Source of the DNA: JAUNST01 sp964452285
Lineage (GTDB): Bacteria; Patescibacteriota; Microgenomatia; UBA1400; PJMF01
Assembly (NCBI GenBank): GCA_964452285.1
Contig: CAYVKW010000003.1
Location: 1-49,194, forward strand
DNA: 49,194 nt
Direction: 5' to 3'
Within the stretch, counting starts at the first letter, position 1, and the number at the start of each line of letters is the position of its first letter. Shown here one piece after another: positions 16,016 through 24,282 of this stretch. Below the pieces are notes generated by a model. It did not search any database. It was given only the letters and a program-made list of their open reading frames with translations, and was not told the DNA's origin. Position numbers and translations under genes: made by a program.

Positions 16016-16087
16016 TGCTTTCGGCGGGAATCGAACCCGCATCAAAGGTTCCGGAAACCTCCGTGCTATCCATTGCACCACGAAAGC
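16016..16087 (-). tRNA. tRNA-Arg (anticodon CCG)
   Basis: The 72-nt cloverleaf has a perfect acceptor GCTTTCG/CGAAAGC, anticodon stem GAGGT/ACCTT around TTCCGGA, T arm GCGGG-TTCGATT-CCCGC, and discriminator A; CCA is not encoded. It reads CGG. A long hairpin ends 4 nt before its 5' end, and the NUDIX ATG begins 4 nt after its 3' end. Confidence 0.95.
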
Positions 16088-16091
16088 TCAG

Positions 16092-16130
16092 CCAGGCGCG
16101 TGAGAAAATTGTTTTTTCTCACGCGCCTGG
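16092..16130. repeat. 17-bp perfect inverted repeat between ndk and tRNA-Arg
   Basis: CCAGGCGCGTGAGAAAA (16092-16108) and its exact reverse complement (16114-16130) enclose a 5-nt loop. It is the most stable hairpin in the window by eye. No T tract follows in either direction, so it is not a standard terminator. It could be an RNase III/processing site separating ndk mRNA from the tRNA, or a mobile palindromic repeat. Confidence 0.9.
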
Positions 16131-16150
16131 TCTTCATCCTAAACTCACGT

Positions 16151-16621
16151 TTACATCACCTCGTAATCGGCGTAGATTACACTATCAATCACACTGTGAT
16201 AAGAAAAAATTTCATTGCTATTGAAAACAATGGCTATTTCTCTTTCTGCATCATCCAAAGTTGCCGATGCATGAATCAAATTATATTGTTGACTCATACC
16301 AAAATCTCCTCGAATTGAGCCACCTTCTGCCTCGCGCCCCAAAGTCGTGCCAACCAATTTTCGCACCACTTTTACCGCATCAATTCCTTCCCACACCATT
16401 GCCACAATTGGCATTGTTTCCATAAAAGTTTTCAAATCATTAAAAAAGCTCTTGTCTTTATGTTCTGCGTACCAATCAGAAAGCATTTCATCACTCATAT
16501 TGAGCATTTTCATTCCTACTAATTTCAGACCTTTGCGCTCAAAACGAGAGATAATTTCTCCGATTAAGCCTCTTTGTAAACCATCTGGTTTTACCAAGAC
16601 CGCTGTTCTTTGTGGTTTCAT
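16151..16621 (-). CDS. ndk: Nucleoside diphosphate kinase
   Basis: I take the second of two tandem ATGs (16621, MKPQRTAVLVKPDGLQRGLI, 156 aa), because GAAAGGG lies 5 nt before it but only 2 nt before the first (16624). The family core is present: KPDGLQRGLIGEIISRFE, the active-site His in YNLIHASATLDDAEREI (His117 in this numbering, normally NxxHGSD), and TTLGREAEGGSIRGDFG. It transfers gamma-phosphate between NTPs and NDPs through a phosphohistidine. HASATL in place of HGSDSV is a mild variant. An extended -10 (TGA-TATAAT, 16662-16654) lies just upstream. Confidence 0.97.
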   Translation of the reverse strand: MKPQRTAVLVKPDGLQRGLIGEIISRFERKGLKLVGMKMLNMSDEMLSDWYAEHKDKSFFNDLKTFMETMPIVAMVWEGIDAVKVVRKLVGTTLGREAEGGSIRGDFGMSQQYNLIHASATLDDAEREIAIVFNSNEIFSYHSVIDSVIYADYEVM

Positions 16622-16653
16622 CATTTCCCTTTCTTTTTATACTTCTTTTCTTT

Positions 16654-16662
16654 ATTATATCA
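16654..16662 (-). promoter_or_regulatory. Extended -10 box of ndk
   Basis: TGA-TATAAT on the minus strand lies immediately after the stop of the M16 protease gene. A leader of about 25 nt with a GGG-containing ribosome site follows. No clear -35 is present. Confidence 0.55.
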
Positions 16663-17967
16663 TCAATCTTGACCAACAATTTTTTCAATTACTGCTCGGT
16701 CTTTATCTTTAATATCGCCAATTAATGCCAATCTTAATTGATCCTTTTTAATTAGATCCTGCGCTAAAGTTCGCACCTCATCTAGAGACACTGCCGCCAG
16801 ACTTTTAAGTCTTTCATCTATCGTTACCACTTTACCCGTCAGAAGTTGTCTCATTCCATAACTAATAGCCAAATTATGAGTACTCTCTTGCGCCAAAGTT
16901 AAATTCCCAGACAAATAATTTTTTGCTTTCACTAGTTCTTTTTCCGTAATTGCCCCCTCGCCTCGATCCAAATTCTGAAACTGTTCCACCGTTACTTTTA
17001 CCGCTTCAGTTAATTTCTCAGGATTTACGCCGGCGCCGGCGCCAAAAAATCCAGCATCACTAAAAGTGTCCGTCTGGCTATTAATGTAATAACACAGGCC
17101 TCTTTGTTCTCTTACTTGTAGAAACAATCTTGAGCTCATATTTCCTCCCAAGATCGTTGACAAAAGCGCTAGTGCATCCTCTCTTTTATCAAAATGATTA
17201 ATCCCTGGCCAACCTAAAATAAAATGCACTTGCTCCGTTTTTCGATTTTCCACATGCAATTTTGGGCCATATTGGAAATCTTTTATCCAAGTTGCTTCTT
17301 GACTTGGATGTTCCGTCATTTTACCAGTAAAATCAAAACTTTCTTCAATTTTCTTCGTCACATCCGGCGCCAAAATTGCCTCCGCTTTCCCTGCCAGAAC
17401 CACCAATAAATTTCCCGCTCCATACCACTGGTTCATAAACTCGGCAAAATTATTCTTTTGCAATTTTGCTACCGTTGCCTTTTCCCCCAAAATATTATGC
17501 GCCACTCCATTGCCCGCATAAAACATCTCATTAAACAAAATCGAGTTGTAACTCGCCGGCTGATCTTCATACATATGCATTTCTTCGAAAATCACTCCTC
17601 GTTCCTTATCGATGTCTTCCTGCTTCAGCAGCGGCGCTGTCGTCAGCTGTCCCAATACTTGCAAACTCAAAAACAAATCTTTGCTCGCGCTTCTAATATA
17701 AAAAGCCGTTCCTTCCTCGCTAGTAAAAGCATTAAACTGGGCGCCCATGCTATCCACCGTTTCCGAAAGTACTCTCGTTGTCGGATACAATTTCGTTCCT
17801 TTAAAAACCATGTGTTCCAAAAAATGCGCTAGCCCATATTCCTCTGGTTTTTCATAACGAGAACCTGTTTTTGCAAAAACCACCACTGACGCTGATTCCA
17901 CTCCTTGCACAGGTATTCTCATTACTGTCAAACCACTTTGCAATTTTTCTACCGTATATTTTTTCAT
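16663..17967 (-). CDS. M16 family zinc peptidase
   Basis: This is 434 aa, the single-chain processing-peptidase size. The inverted zinc motif HFLEH (His48, Glu51, His52) and the third ligand Glu about 76 residues later (ERGVIFEE) are present in domain 1. The C-terminal inactive domain has the GPGINHFD/RLFLQVREQRGLCYYI signature. These enzymes degrade or process peptides, in Gram-positives often close to the membrane. There is no signal peptide. AAGGA precedes the ATG. The stop is TGA, which shows UGA is not reassigned. A TGA-extended TATAAA at 18052-18047 may be its promoter. Confidence 0.96.
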   Translation of the reverse strand: MKKYTVEKLQSGLTVMRIPVQGVESASVVVFAKTGSRYEKPEEYGLAHFLEHMVFKGTKLYPTTRVLSETVDSMGAQFNAFTSEEGTAFYIRSASKDLFLSLQVLGQLTTAPLLKQEDIDKERGVIFEEMHMYEDQPASYNSILFNEMFYAGNGVAHNILGEKATVAKLQKNNFAEFMNQWYGAGNLLVVLAGKAEAILAPDVTKKIEESFDFTGKMTEHPSQEATWIKDFQYGPKLHVENRKTEQVHFILGWPGINHFDKREDALALLSTILGGNMSSRLFLQVREQRGLCYYINSQTDTFSDAGFFGAGAGVNPEKLTEAVKVTVEQFQNLDRGEGAITEKELVKAKNYLSGNLTLAQESTHNLAISYGMRQLLTGKVVTIDERLKSLAAVSLDEVRTLAQDLIKKDQLRLALIGDIKDKDRAVIEKIVGQD

Positions 17968-18089
17968 CTTTCTTCCTTTTCTTTATTTTATTTTCCGTTT
18001 TATCTCAATTTTCTCGCTGCCTCACCCCTCTGACTTTGATATTTCTTTTATATCATTTTTATATAGAACTCACTAGTTTGATACAGCTT

Positions 18090-19883
18090 TTACATTTTAT
18101 CAGGTATTTGTATCCCTAATATATCCAAACCAGCAGTTAATATCATTTCTGTCACCCTCGCCAAACTCAACCGCCGCAAATTTCCTCCCACTTTTTCGCC
18201 ATTATAAAAATAATTAAACTTCTGTGCTAAGCTATATAAATAACCCGTCAGCACATGTGGCGCCAAATTAGTTGTTGCCATCTTCACTGCCATTTCAAAT
18301 TTCAATAATTCATTTAACAAACCTTTTTCATCCTCACTCCAATTTTCCATTTTCAACCCAATTTTATTCAGAAATTCCTCTTTCTTCTCTTTTCCCCACC
18401 ATTTCCAGAGGGCGACCTCATCAAATACCTCATTTTCGCTTTTTTTCTCCAAACTCCTCAATCTCACCACACTATATTGCATATAAGCTCCCGAATTCCC
18501 TTTCAAATTGAGCATCTCGTCCAAATTAAAATCAATATCATTAATCGCTTCACGCGACAAGTCATTCCATTTAATTGCCCCGATTGCAATAATTTCTGCA
18601 TTTTTTTCATTAATATCTTCATTTAACTCTTTCACTCTTTCTTCTGCCGTTTTTATCACGTCTTTCAACCAGATCACTTCACCTTTCCGTGTCGACATTT
18701 TTCTATCTTTAAATCTATATAGTCCATGCGCAATATGCACCCTCTGACCAGCTTGGAACCAATTTAACATCCTCTCAGTTTCAAAAAGTTGTTTGAAGTA
18801 CAAACTTTGTTCTTTACCCACCTCGTTAATGATTTTTATATCTGGTCCATATTGATCCAAACGAAATTTATCAATTGCCAAATCTCTAGTGGCATAGATA
18901 CTAGTTCCATCTTGTTTGATAATTATCAGCGGTGGTAGTTTTTTTTCTGGCGCAAATTCTACAATTTGCGCCCCTCGACTTTCCTTCAACAACCCCTTTG
19001 ATTTTAGTTCTTTCACCACTTCTTCACTCAAGTTCACTGCAAAACTTTCACCGTAACCTTTGCCATCGTTTTCAGTAAATTGAACACATAATTTCTTATA
19101 AATTGAGTCAAACTCTTTCATTGAAATATCAATGATATTTTGCCACATTGATAAATATTTTTCATCACCATTTTCTAACTCAAAAAAAACTCTTCTTGCT
19201 TCATCATTTAACGTCTCATCCTTTTCTGCCTCCTCATGAAACCGCACATACAAGTCCACTAGTTTTTTTATTGGATCAGCATCTTTCTTTATGTCTTCTA
19301 AGTCTCCCCATCTTTCCAAAGCCACCAATTGTTTACCAAACTGGGTGCCCCAATCGCCAATATGGTTATCTCTCTTCACTTCATAGCCGCTTATTGTCAA
19401 CAGATTGGCAATCGCCGCTCCAATAATAGTTGATCTTAGATGTCCAATAGTAAATGGTTTGGCAATATTTGGCGAAGAAAACTCCACTAGCACTTTTTTT
19501 CCTTCACCCAAATTTACTGTTTCCAATTCTTCCTTTTCCAAAATGTCCGCTAATTGCTGCACCTTTATTTCTGAATGCAAATAAAAATTCAAAAACCCCG
19601 CCCCAGCTATCTCCATTTTCTCTATTATCTTGATAAGAGCCTGATCTTCTTCCAATTTTTCTTTGACATATTGACCCCACTCTTGCAAAGTTTTCGCCAA
19701 ATTAGCCCGTTTGGCTTCTTTCCACGACACTAACACCACATTACTTGCAAAATCTCCAAATTGAGGCTCTGGTGACCTCTCCAGGCTAAAATTTAGATGG
19801 TCCGAAACCTTTATATCTAAATGCTCCAATACTTTCTCAATTGCTCCTGAAATTTCTCGTTCTGCTTCTTGCATTCTGCTCAT
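18090..19883 (-). CDS. argS: Arginyl-tRNA synthetase
   Basis: This is 597 aa, class I. The N-terminal Arg_tRNA_synt_N domain is followed by the HIGH region SSPNIAKPFTIGHLRSTIIG (about 135-155). The KMSKS-equivalent is DRKMSTRKGEVI, and the DALR anticodon-binding domain ends ILTAGLDILGIQIPDKM. It charges tRNA-Arg in the cytoplasm; two tRNA-Arg genes lie 2-4 kb away on the same strand. A TGA-extended TATAAT ends 8 nt before the first ATG, so the mRNA should be almost leaderless. An ATG four codons in (MQEAERE) is a possible alternative start. Confidence 0.98.
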   Translation of the reverse strand: MSRMQEAEREISGAIEKVLEHLDIKVSDHLNFSLERSPEPQFGDFASNVVLVSWKEAKRANLAKTLQEWGQYVKEKLEEDQALIKIIEKMEIAGAGFLNFYLHSEIKVQQLADILEKEELETVNLGEGKKVLVEFSSPNIAKPFTIGHLRSTIIGAAIANLLTISGYEVKRDNHIGDWGTQFGKQLVALERWGDLEDIKKDADPIKKLVDLYVRFHEEAEKDETLNDEARRVFFELENGDEKYLSMWQNIIDISMKEFDSIYKKLCVQFTENDGKGYGESFAVNLSEEVVKELKSKGLLKESRGAQIVEFAPEKKLPPLIIIKQDGTSIYATRDLAIDKFRLDQYGPDIKIINEVGKEQSLYFKQLFETERMLNWFQAGQRVHIAHGLYRFKDRKMSTRKGEVIWLKDVIKTAEERVKELNEDINEKNAEIIAIGAIKWNDLSREAINDIDFNLDEMLNLKGNSGAYMQYSVVRLRSLEKKSENEVFDEVALWKWWGKEKKEEFLNKIGLKMENWSEDEKGLLNELLKFEMAVKMATTNLAPHVLTGYLYSLAQKFNYFYNGEKVGGNLRRLSLARVTEMILTAGLDILGIQIPDKM

Positions 19884-19891
19884 ATATTGAT

Positions 19892-19900
19892 ATTATATCA
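19892..19900 (-). promoter_or_regulatory. Extended -10 box of argS
   Basis: TGA-TATAAT on the minus strand is followed by 8 nt and then the argS ATG. The predicted leader is 0-2 nt. Confidence 0.65.
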
Positions 19901-19984
19901 ATAGTTCAGACAACTGCCACCATCAATTTCCAACTACCAGACATTTTAAAAAACCTTCCGTTCTAGTTTCTTATTTTCGTTTGC

Positions 19985-20947
19985 TTAATTCTTTTCCCCT
20001 GGCATCTTTTTCTCAGTTTCGTAGATCAGTTCTCCATTTTTTACTATTAAAACTACTTTGCCAAGCAAATCCGTTCTTAATACTGTTGAATTTATCGCTT
20101 GGAGTCTTTCTAATGTCTCTGCGCCTGGATGCCCAAAATTATTGTCCTGTCCACAACTAATCAAAGAAATTTCGGGTTGAAGAATAGTTAAAAAATCAAG
20201 CGTAGATGACAATTTTGAGCCATGATGCGGCACTTTTAGACCATCAATTTTCTTTAGCAGACCACTACCAATCATTGCTAATTCGGTGTTCTTAGCAATG
20301 TCACCTGCTAATAGAAAGTTTTTGTCTTCAATTTGCATTTTTATCACGATAGAACCGTTATTATAATCAATATTTTTATGTTCAATTTTTTTCAACATAT
20401 CCGATAAGTCTTCAAAAGTATTTTTATAGGAAAAAATATTTCCAGGCAGAACTTGTTGACTATGCCACAATACTTGCCAACAGATAGATTTTGTCTCGCA
20501 ATTTGTTTGCGCCATCACCGGCGACGAAATTTTTAAACCTTCATTTTTCTGTTTCAGCTGCAATAAATTAAAAAAGTCTTCAAATTCCGCACTTTCTTTT
20601 CCTAAATTATCTAAAACAATTTCTTTCACTTGATAACGCTTTAAAACCTCAATTAACCCTCCAAAATGATCCAAGTCTGTATGAGTCAAAATTATTTTCT
20701 CTATTACTTTGTCATTATAAGGCATCTCTTCCTCTAGACAGTGTAGAACTAACGCATCTGGCCCTCCATCAATCAGCATTTGTTTATCATCTTGAGTAAC
20801 TAGTATTGCATCTCCTTGGCCTACGTCACACATCACTAGTCTGGGAAAATTTCTTTCTTCTGCTTTCCTCTGGCCATCCACTAATTCTAGAATTAAAGCA
20901 AAAAGCCAGAGCAATCCGAGCGCTTTCGTCTTCCATTTATTCCACAT
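19985..20947 (-). CDS. ComEC-type metallo-beta-lactamase domain, separate protein
   Basis: This is 320 aa. It has one hydrophobic segment (about 9-22) followed by a complete MBL fold: CDVGQGDAILV (41-47), LIDGGP, HTDLDHFGG (His89-His94), LLAGDI, VPHHGSKLS, and SCGQDNNFGHP. In ComEC this domain sits at the C-terminus outside the membrane and is thought to degrade the non-transported DNA strand. Here it is encoded apart, overlapping the membrane part by 11 nt. GGAGG lies 13 nt before its ATG, arguing for coupled but independent translation. All metal-ligand positions expected of an active enzyme appear present. Confidence 0.93.
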   Translation of the reverse strand: MWNKWKTKALGLLWLFALILELVDGQRKAEERNFPRLVMCDVGQGDAILVTQDDKQMLIDGGPDALVLHCLEEEMPYNDKVIEKIILTHTDLDHFGGLIEVLKRYQVKEIVLDNLGKESAEFEDFFNLLQLKQKNEGLKISSPVMAQTNCETKSICWQVLWHSQQVLPGNIFSYKNTFEDLSDMLKKIEHKNIDYNNGSIVIKMQIEDKNFLLAGDIAKNTELAMIGSGLLKKIDGLKVPHHGSKLSSTLDFLTILQPEISLISCGQDNNFGHPGAETLERLQAINSTVLRTDLLGKVVLIVKNGELIYETEKKMPGEKN

Positions 20948-22316
20948 ATACTCGCTTTTTCCTCCTTTTTAAATACAAATAAAACACGAATAATAACCAA
21001 AAGAAATAATAAACATAGTAGTAATAAACTGGTATTTTATCTTCCAATTCCCAAATATTTCCAAACCTAGCTAAATAAAGATTCAAGCCTTTGTAAAATA
21101 AATTTAAACTTAATTCTAGATAAAATTTTAAAGGATTAATCAATATTATTTTAAATAAAACAGACAAATTTGCTAAAGGAGAAAAAAGCACAAAACAAAT
21201 CCCTAGAGTAATAATTAACACTAAAATACCCGAAAAAAGCACTGTTGCTAGAATGCTCCACCAAGCATACTTTTGAAAAACCAATAGCGTAATCGGTAAA
21301 GTCAATACTTGAGCTGCCAAAGATACCCCAATTAAACCAGCAATTGTCTGAAAAAATTTTAAAATCGTCTTTTTAGACCATTTAAGCGGTTTGCCAGATA
21401 TTGATTCACCTCTATATTGGGATAAAATATCCATCATATTCGTCATTTCTCCTGCAAATAGCAAAATTCCCAATGTAGCTACAAAGCTCAAGAGAAAGCC
21501 CACATTAAATACATTTAAGATCATATAGTTGAACATTAAAATAAAAGATAAAAACAAAATCAAAACTCCTTTCGTTTGTTTATAAAAAAAATAGCGACCA
21601 ATAAAGGAAAAAGTCATCATCAAACCAGCTCGCACTATAGACAATGGACTGCCAACTAACAAAATATAAATTAGCATTCCAGGCAAAAATAAAAACTTTG
21701 CTTTTTTCTTACCCAAGCTCTTATTTAAAATCGTTGGCACAATTGTCATTACTACTCCCAGATGAAAACCAGAAACAGCTACCATATGAGACAGACCAGC
21801 TCGAGAGAACTCATCTTTTAAGGCAGGACTAAACTGGAAAATTCTCGTTCCTAAAGTTAAAGCAGTTAATAATTGCAGGTTTTCCCCGGAAAAGTAAATC
21901 TGTAATGAACCCAATAAGTTTTTACGTCCTTTAAGCAAAAAATCTTCTAAATTGGCGAAACTTTGACCAAGGTAAAAAGAAACCAAACTTCTCTTATTTG
22001 TATTTTGATAAAAATGCGATACTTCAAGGTTATCTTGCCACTTCAGTCTTTTATCAGTCACAGAGTTCACCCTGCCAACTATCGTATATTCTTCGCCTAT
22101 TTTTAGTGTTTCGCATTTTTGAATAACGAAGTCAAAACCTTCTTTAGTCTGGAAACGACAATTGGGGGGATAATAATGAACAAAAATTCCAATTTCTAGC
22201 ACTTGTCCATTGCATAGTGCTAAGTTTCGTTTTTTTGAAAAAAAATTAAAAATAGAACCAAAAATCATTATTGCAATCAATATCAAAGTATATTTTGCCG
22301 ATCGATTTTTTCTCAT
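20937..22316 (-). CDS. comEC: ComEC/Rec2 DNA-uptake channel, membrane part
   Basis: This is 459 aa. The N-terminal helix is followed by a DUF4131-like OB region (about 35-105) and the polytopic Competence domain. That carries the signature LSHMVAVSGFHLGV (about 175-188) and SPLSIVRAGLMM. The protein forms the inner-membrane channel for transforming single-stranded DNA. The C-terminal MBL domain found in most ComEC proteins is not fused but is the next, overlapping gene. comEA lies 35 nt upstream, so the three form a competence operon. No comF or pilin genes are in the window. Confidence 0.94.
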   Translation of the reverse strand: MRKNRSAKYTLILIAIMIFGSIFNFFSKKRNLALCNGQVLEIGIFVHYYPPNCRFQTKEGFDFVIQKCETLKIGEEYTIVGRVNSVTDKRLKWQDNLEVSHFYQNTNKRSLVSFYLGQSFANLEDFLLKGRKNLLGSLQIYFSGENLQLLTALTLGTRIFQFSPALKDEFSRAGLSHMVAVSGFHLGVVMTIVPTILNKSLGKKKAKFLFLPGMLIYILLVGSPLSIVRAGLMMTFSFIGRYFFYKQTKGVLILFLSFILMFNYMILNVFNVGFLLSFVATLGILLFAGEMTNMMDILSQYRGESISGKPLKWSKKTILKFFQTIAGLIGVSLAAQVLTLPITLLVFQKYAWWSILATVLFSGILVLIITLGICFVLFSPLANLSVLFKIILINPLKFYLELSLNLFYKGLNLYLARFGNIWELEDKIPVYYYYVYYFFWLLFVFYLYLKRRKKRVYVE

Positions 22317-22351
22317 TTATTTTACTTCAATTTTTACACCGAAAATATCAG

Positions 22352-23032
22352 CTATAATGCAATTAAATTCTTAATTTCGTTAAAAATTTTTTCACTAATA
22401 ATTTTGTCATTTAATAGCTGATCTATTTTCGTATAAGGTCTACCATCTATAATAGCCTGTCCTTTGACCTCTCCTATACCAGACAATTGGGTTAATTCTT
22501 TTAAAGAAGCTTTATTAATTGAAATCAAGGTTGTAACAGTACTTTGACCAGATCTGGTATCATCGGACTCGAACACTATCTCTTCATTTAGAACCTCCTC
22601 TTTATAAGGCACGTAGTATTTATTACCGTCTATCACCAACCCAGCTAAATTCATATTTTTTTGCAACCACCAGATATCAACCATTTGAGTTTCAAATCCT
22701 CCCGCCACTTTAATCAAATCAGCTAGTCTTTTACCCTCCGGCAATACATAGACTCCCGGATTTTTGACTGCTCCACCGATATCTAGAATTACACTTTTTA
22801 TTTCCTCCACATCATCATTTATAGCTACAGCTGCTTCAGGTTTAATGTAAGAGACCGTCTGATCTGTCAAAATCGGCTCTTTTTCTTTTTTGCTAATCAT
22901 TAACCACAAAAGTATATATCCGCCTGAAATTAGTAGACATAAACCGACCGCCAACCATAACCAGTTTCGCCACTTTTTAATTTGCCATTTTTGTCCCAAG
23001 ATATTAATCATTTTCGTCTTTCTTTCGTTCAA
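22352..23032 (-). CDS. comEA: ComEA DNA receptor (SLBB + helix-hairpin-helix)
   Basis: This is 226 aa from ATG 23032; an in-frame ATG at 23011 (MINILGQKW) is an equally good start. One N-terminal helix (about 24-46) anchors it. A SLBB domain follows (about 84-150: ILDIGGAVKNPGVYVLPEGK, DLIKVAGGF), then a helix-hairpin-helix pair (about 168-226: SINKASLKELTQLSGIGEVK, AQAIIDGRPY). It binds double-stranded DNA outside the membrane and hands it to ComEC. A TGT-CATAAT box lies 11 nt before the first ATG. It is the first gene of the operon. Confidence 0.95.
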   Translation of the reverse strand: MNERKTKMINILGQKWQIKKWRNWLWLAVGLCLLISGGYILLWLMISKKEKEPILTDQTVSYIKPEAAVAINDDVEEIKSVILDIGGAVKNPGVYVLPEGKRLADLIKVAGGFETQMVDIWWLQKNMNLAGLVIDGNKYYVPYKEEVLNEEIVFESDDTRSGQSTVTTLISINKASLKELTQLSGIGEVKGQAIIDGRPYTKIDQLLNDKIISEKIFNEIKNLIAL

Positions 23033-23049
23033 TTATTCACACTATTATG

Positions 23050-24244
23050 ACAAAAAAATGATAATTTTTTTGTTTCGGTCATATTTTTGGTTCATAATTT
23101 TAACTCATTTTTACTTTTTTTTATTTCCGCATTATTCCAATATTATTCCCGCAAACTCAAGAAAAATAATTAACGCAAAAAATTTAAAAAGATTATAAAT
23201 ATATCAAAAGTTACTTTTTCATTGATAAATTTTTTGCCAATTTTAAAAACCGAAATTTACTCAAGAAAACTTTTTACCAGATTGACTAAAACCATTGAAT
23301 TTGGTTCAGCCAGATATAAACCAGATTAAAATCAGTTATCTTCATCTTTCAAAGATTAATATGGAGCAGATTCTTTTCAGTTTCGGTTATCTTTCATTAC
23401 CAAAACTTAATCAGTTATAATTTCGTCTTTATCTCAATTAATTTAGATTAATTTGATATTACCTATCAATCATAATAAATTCAGCATTTTTTGCTTTAGC
23501 AAATGTTAGCTGACAGTGATAAAACCAGACTAACAAATATTTTTTTAGTTTTTCGCTCATTTTAAACAATTTCGGTTTTTTATGCTCTTGTTAGCTCTTT
23601 TTTTCTTCATTATTTTTTTCTCTTTTTCCGAATCTTTTATTTTAATTATTTCTCTATTTTACTTTTTTTAATCACGCTGAGTATTCTTTTTCAATTTGTT
23701 TTACCTTTTTTATTTTCTCACCTCGCTTTATTTACTTACACCCAAACTTTTCCCCTCCTACTATCATCTTCCTTTAGCCTTCTCTCTCAAAATTTAAACC
23801 ATTAAAAACTAAGTTCTTTCATAAAAAACACCATTATTAATTGTTCAATTTTTCAGCCAATTAATCTTTAGCTATTTCATTAACGCCTACTGAGCTTGCT
23901 TAGCCTTTCCAATTACTTGCTCTCTCAAATCTATTACATAGTTTAATGCTTTTTCTGCAACAATTTTTTTACGCATTTTTTACAAAGAAAACAATTGTTT
24001 TACTTTTTTCTTTACTTGACCTAAATTCATGCAAAAATTGCGATAATAGTTATTATCGCAATTTTTGCATATAAAAAATCAATTTCCGCACCCTTCATTT
24101 CTTTCTCTTTTATCACTTCACTATCACCAAAACTGCTTTTATAATGCAATAAATTCATCTCTTCGTTTTTCCTCTTCTTTTTTCTTTTCCCATTTTCCCA
24201 TTCTTTTATTTAAAAATGCAGCTCTTATGCCTCTTACAAACAGC
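23050..24244. other. 1.2-kb gene-poor region, T-rich in its right half
   Basis: No convincing gene is present on either strand. The left part (to about 23540) holds three related strings beginning ACCAGAYT at 23276, 23320 and 23524. A weak hairpin TGTTAG/CTAACA (23504-23509/23530-23535) is followed by a T run, a possible terminator. From about 23540 to 24240 the plus strand is strongly pyrimidine-rich. Palindromes occur at 23988-24001 (AAAACAATTGTTTT) and 24029-24070. A single DnaA-box-like TTATTCACA lies at 23033-23041, which is not enough for an origin. Confidence 0.5.
24029..24070. repeat. 42-nt near-perfect palindrome
   Basis: A 20-nt arm (24029-24048, beginning ATGCAAAAATTGCG) and its exact reverse complement (24051-24070) are separated by just GT. 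Outer A/T tracts flank a GCGATAATA core. It could be a bidirectional terminator, a cruciform, or the site of a dimeric DNA-binding protein. No gene ends next to it on either strand. Confidence 0.95.
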
Positions 24245-24273
24245 TTGAAATTGCCCATCAAAGCTGCTAAAAT
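24245..24273 (+). promoter_or_regulatory. Promoter of the TPR membrane protein gene
   Basis: There is a -35 TTGAAA (24245-24250), a 17-nt spacer, and a TGC-extended TAAAAT (24268-24273). The ATG is 9 nt after the -10 box, predicting a leader of about 3 nt. Confidence 0.8.
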
Positions 24274-24282
24274 AATCTTATT

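Noticed and set aside
16663..16665. UGA reassigned as in Gracilibacteria/Absconditabacteria
   Set aside because: The M16 gene ends at TGA at the expected length, and no conserved glycine or tryptophan position in the genes is encoded by TGA as far as I can see.
20937..20965. Programmed -1 frameshift joining comEC and its MBL domain (AAAAAG after GGAGG)
   Set aside because: The downstream frame needs a +1 shift, and the MBL gene has its own ATG and membrane helix; a split gene is simpler.
23033..23041. Replication origin suggested by TTATTCACA in a long gap
   Set aside because: Only one DnaA-box-like string is present, there is no dnaA or dnaN, and the strand skew does not change across the region.
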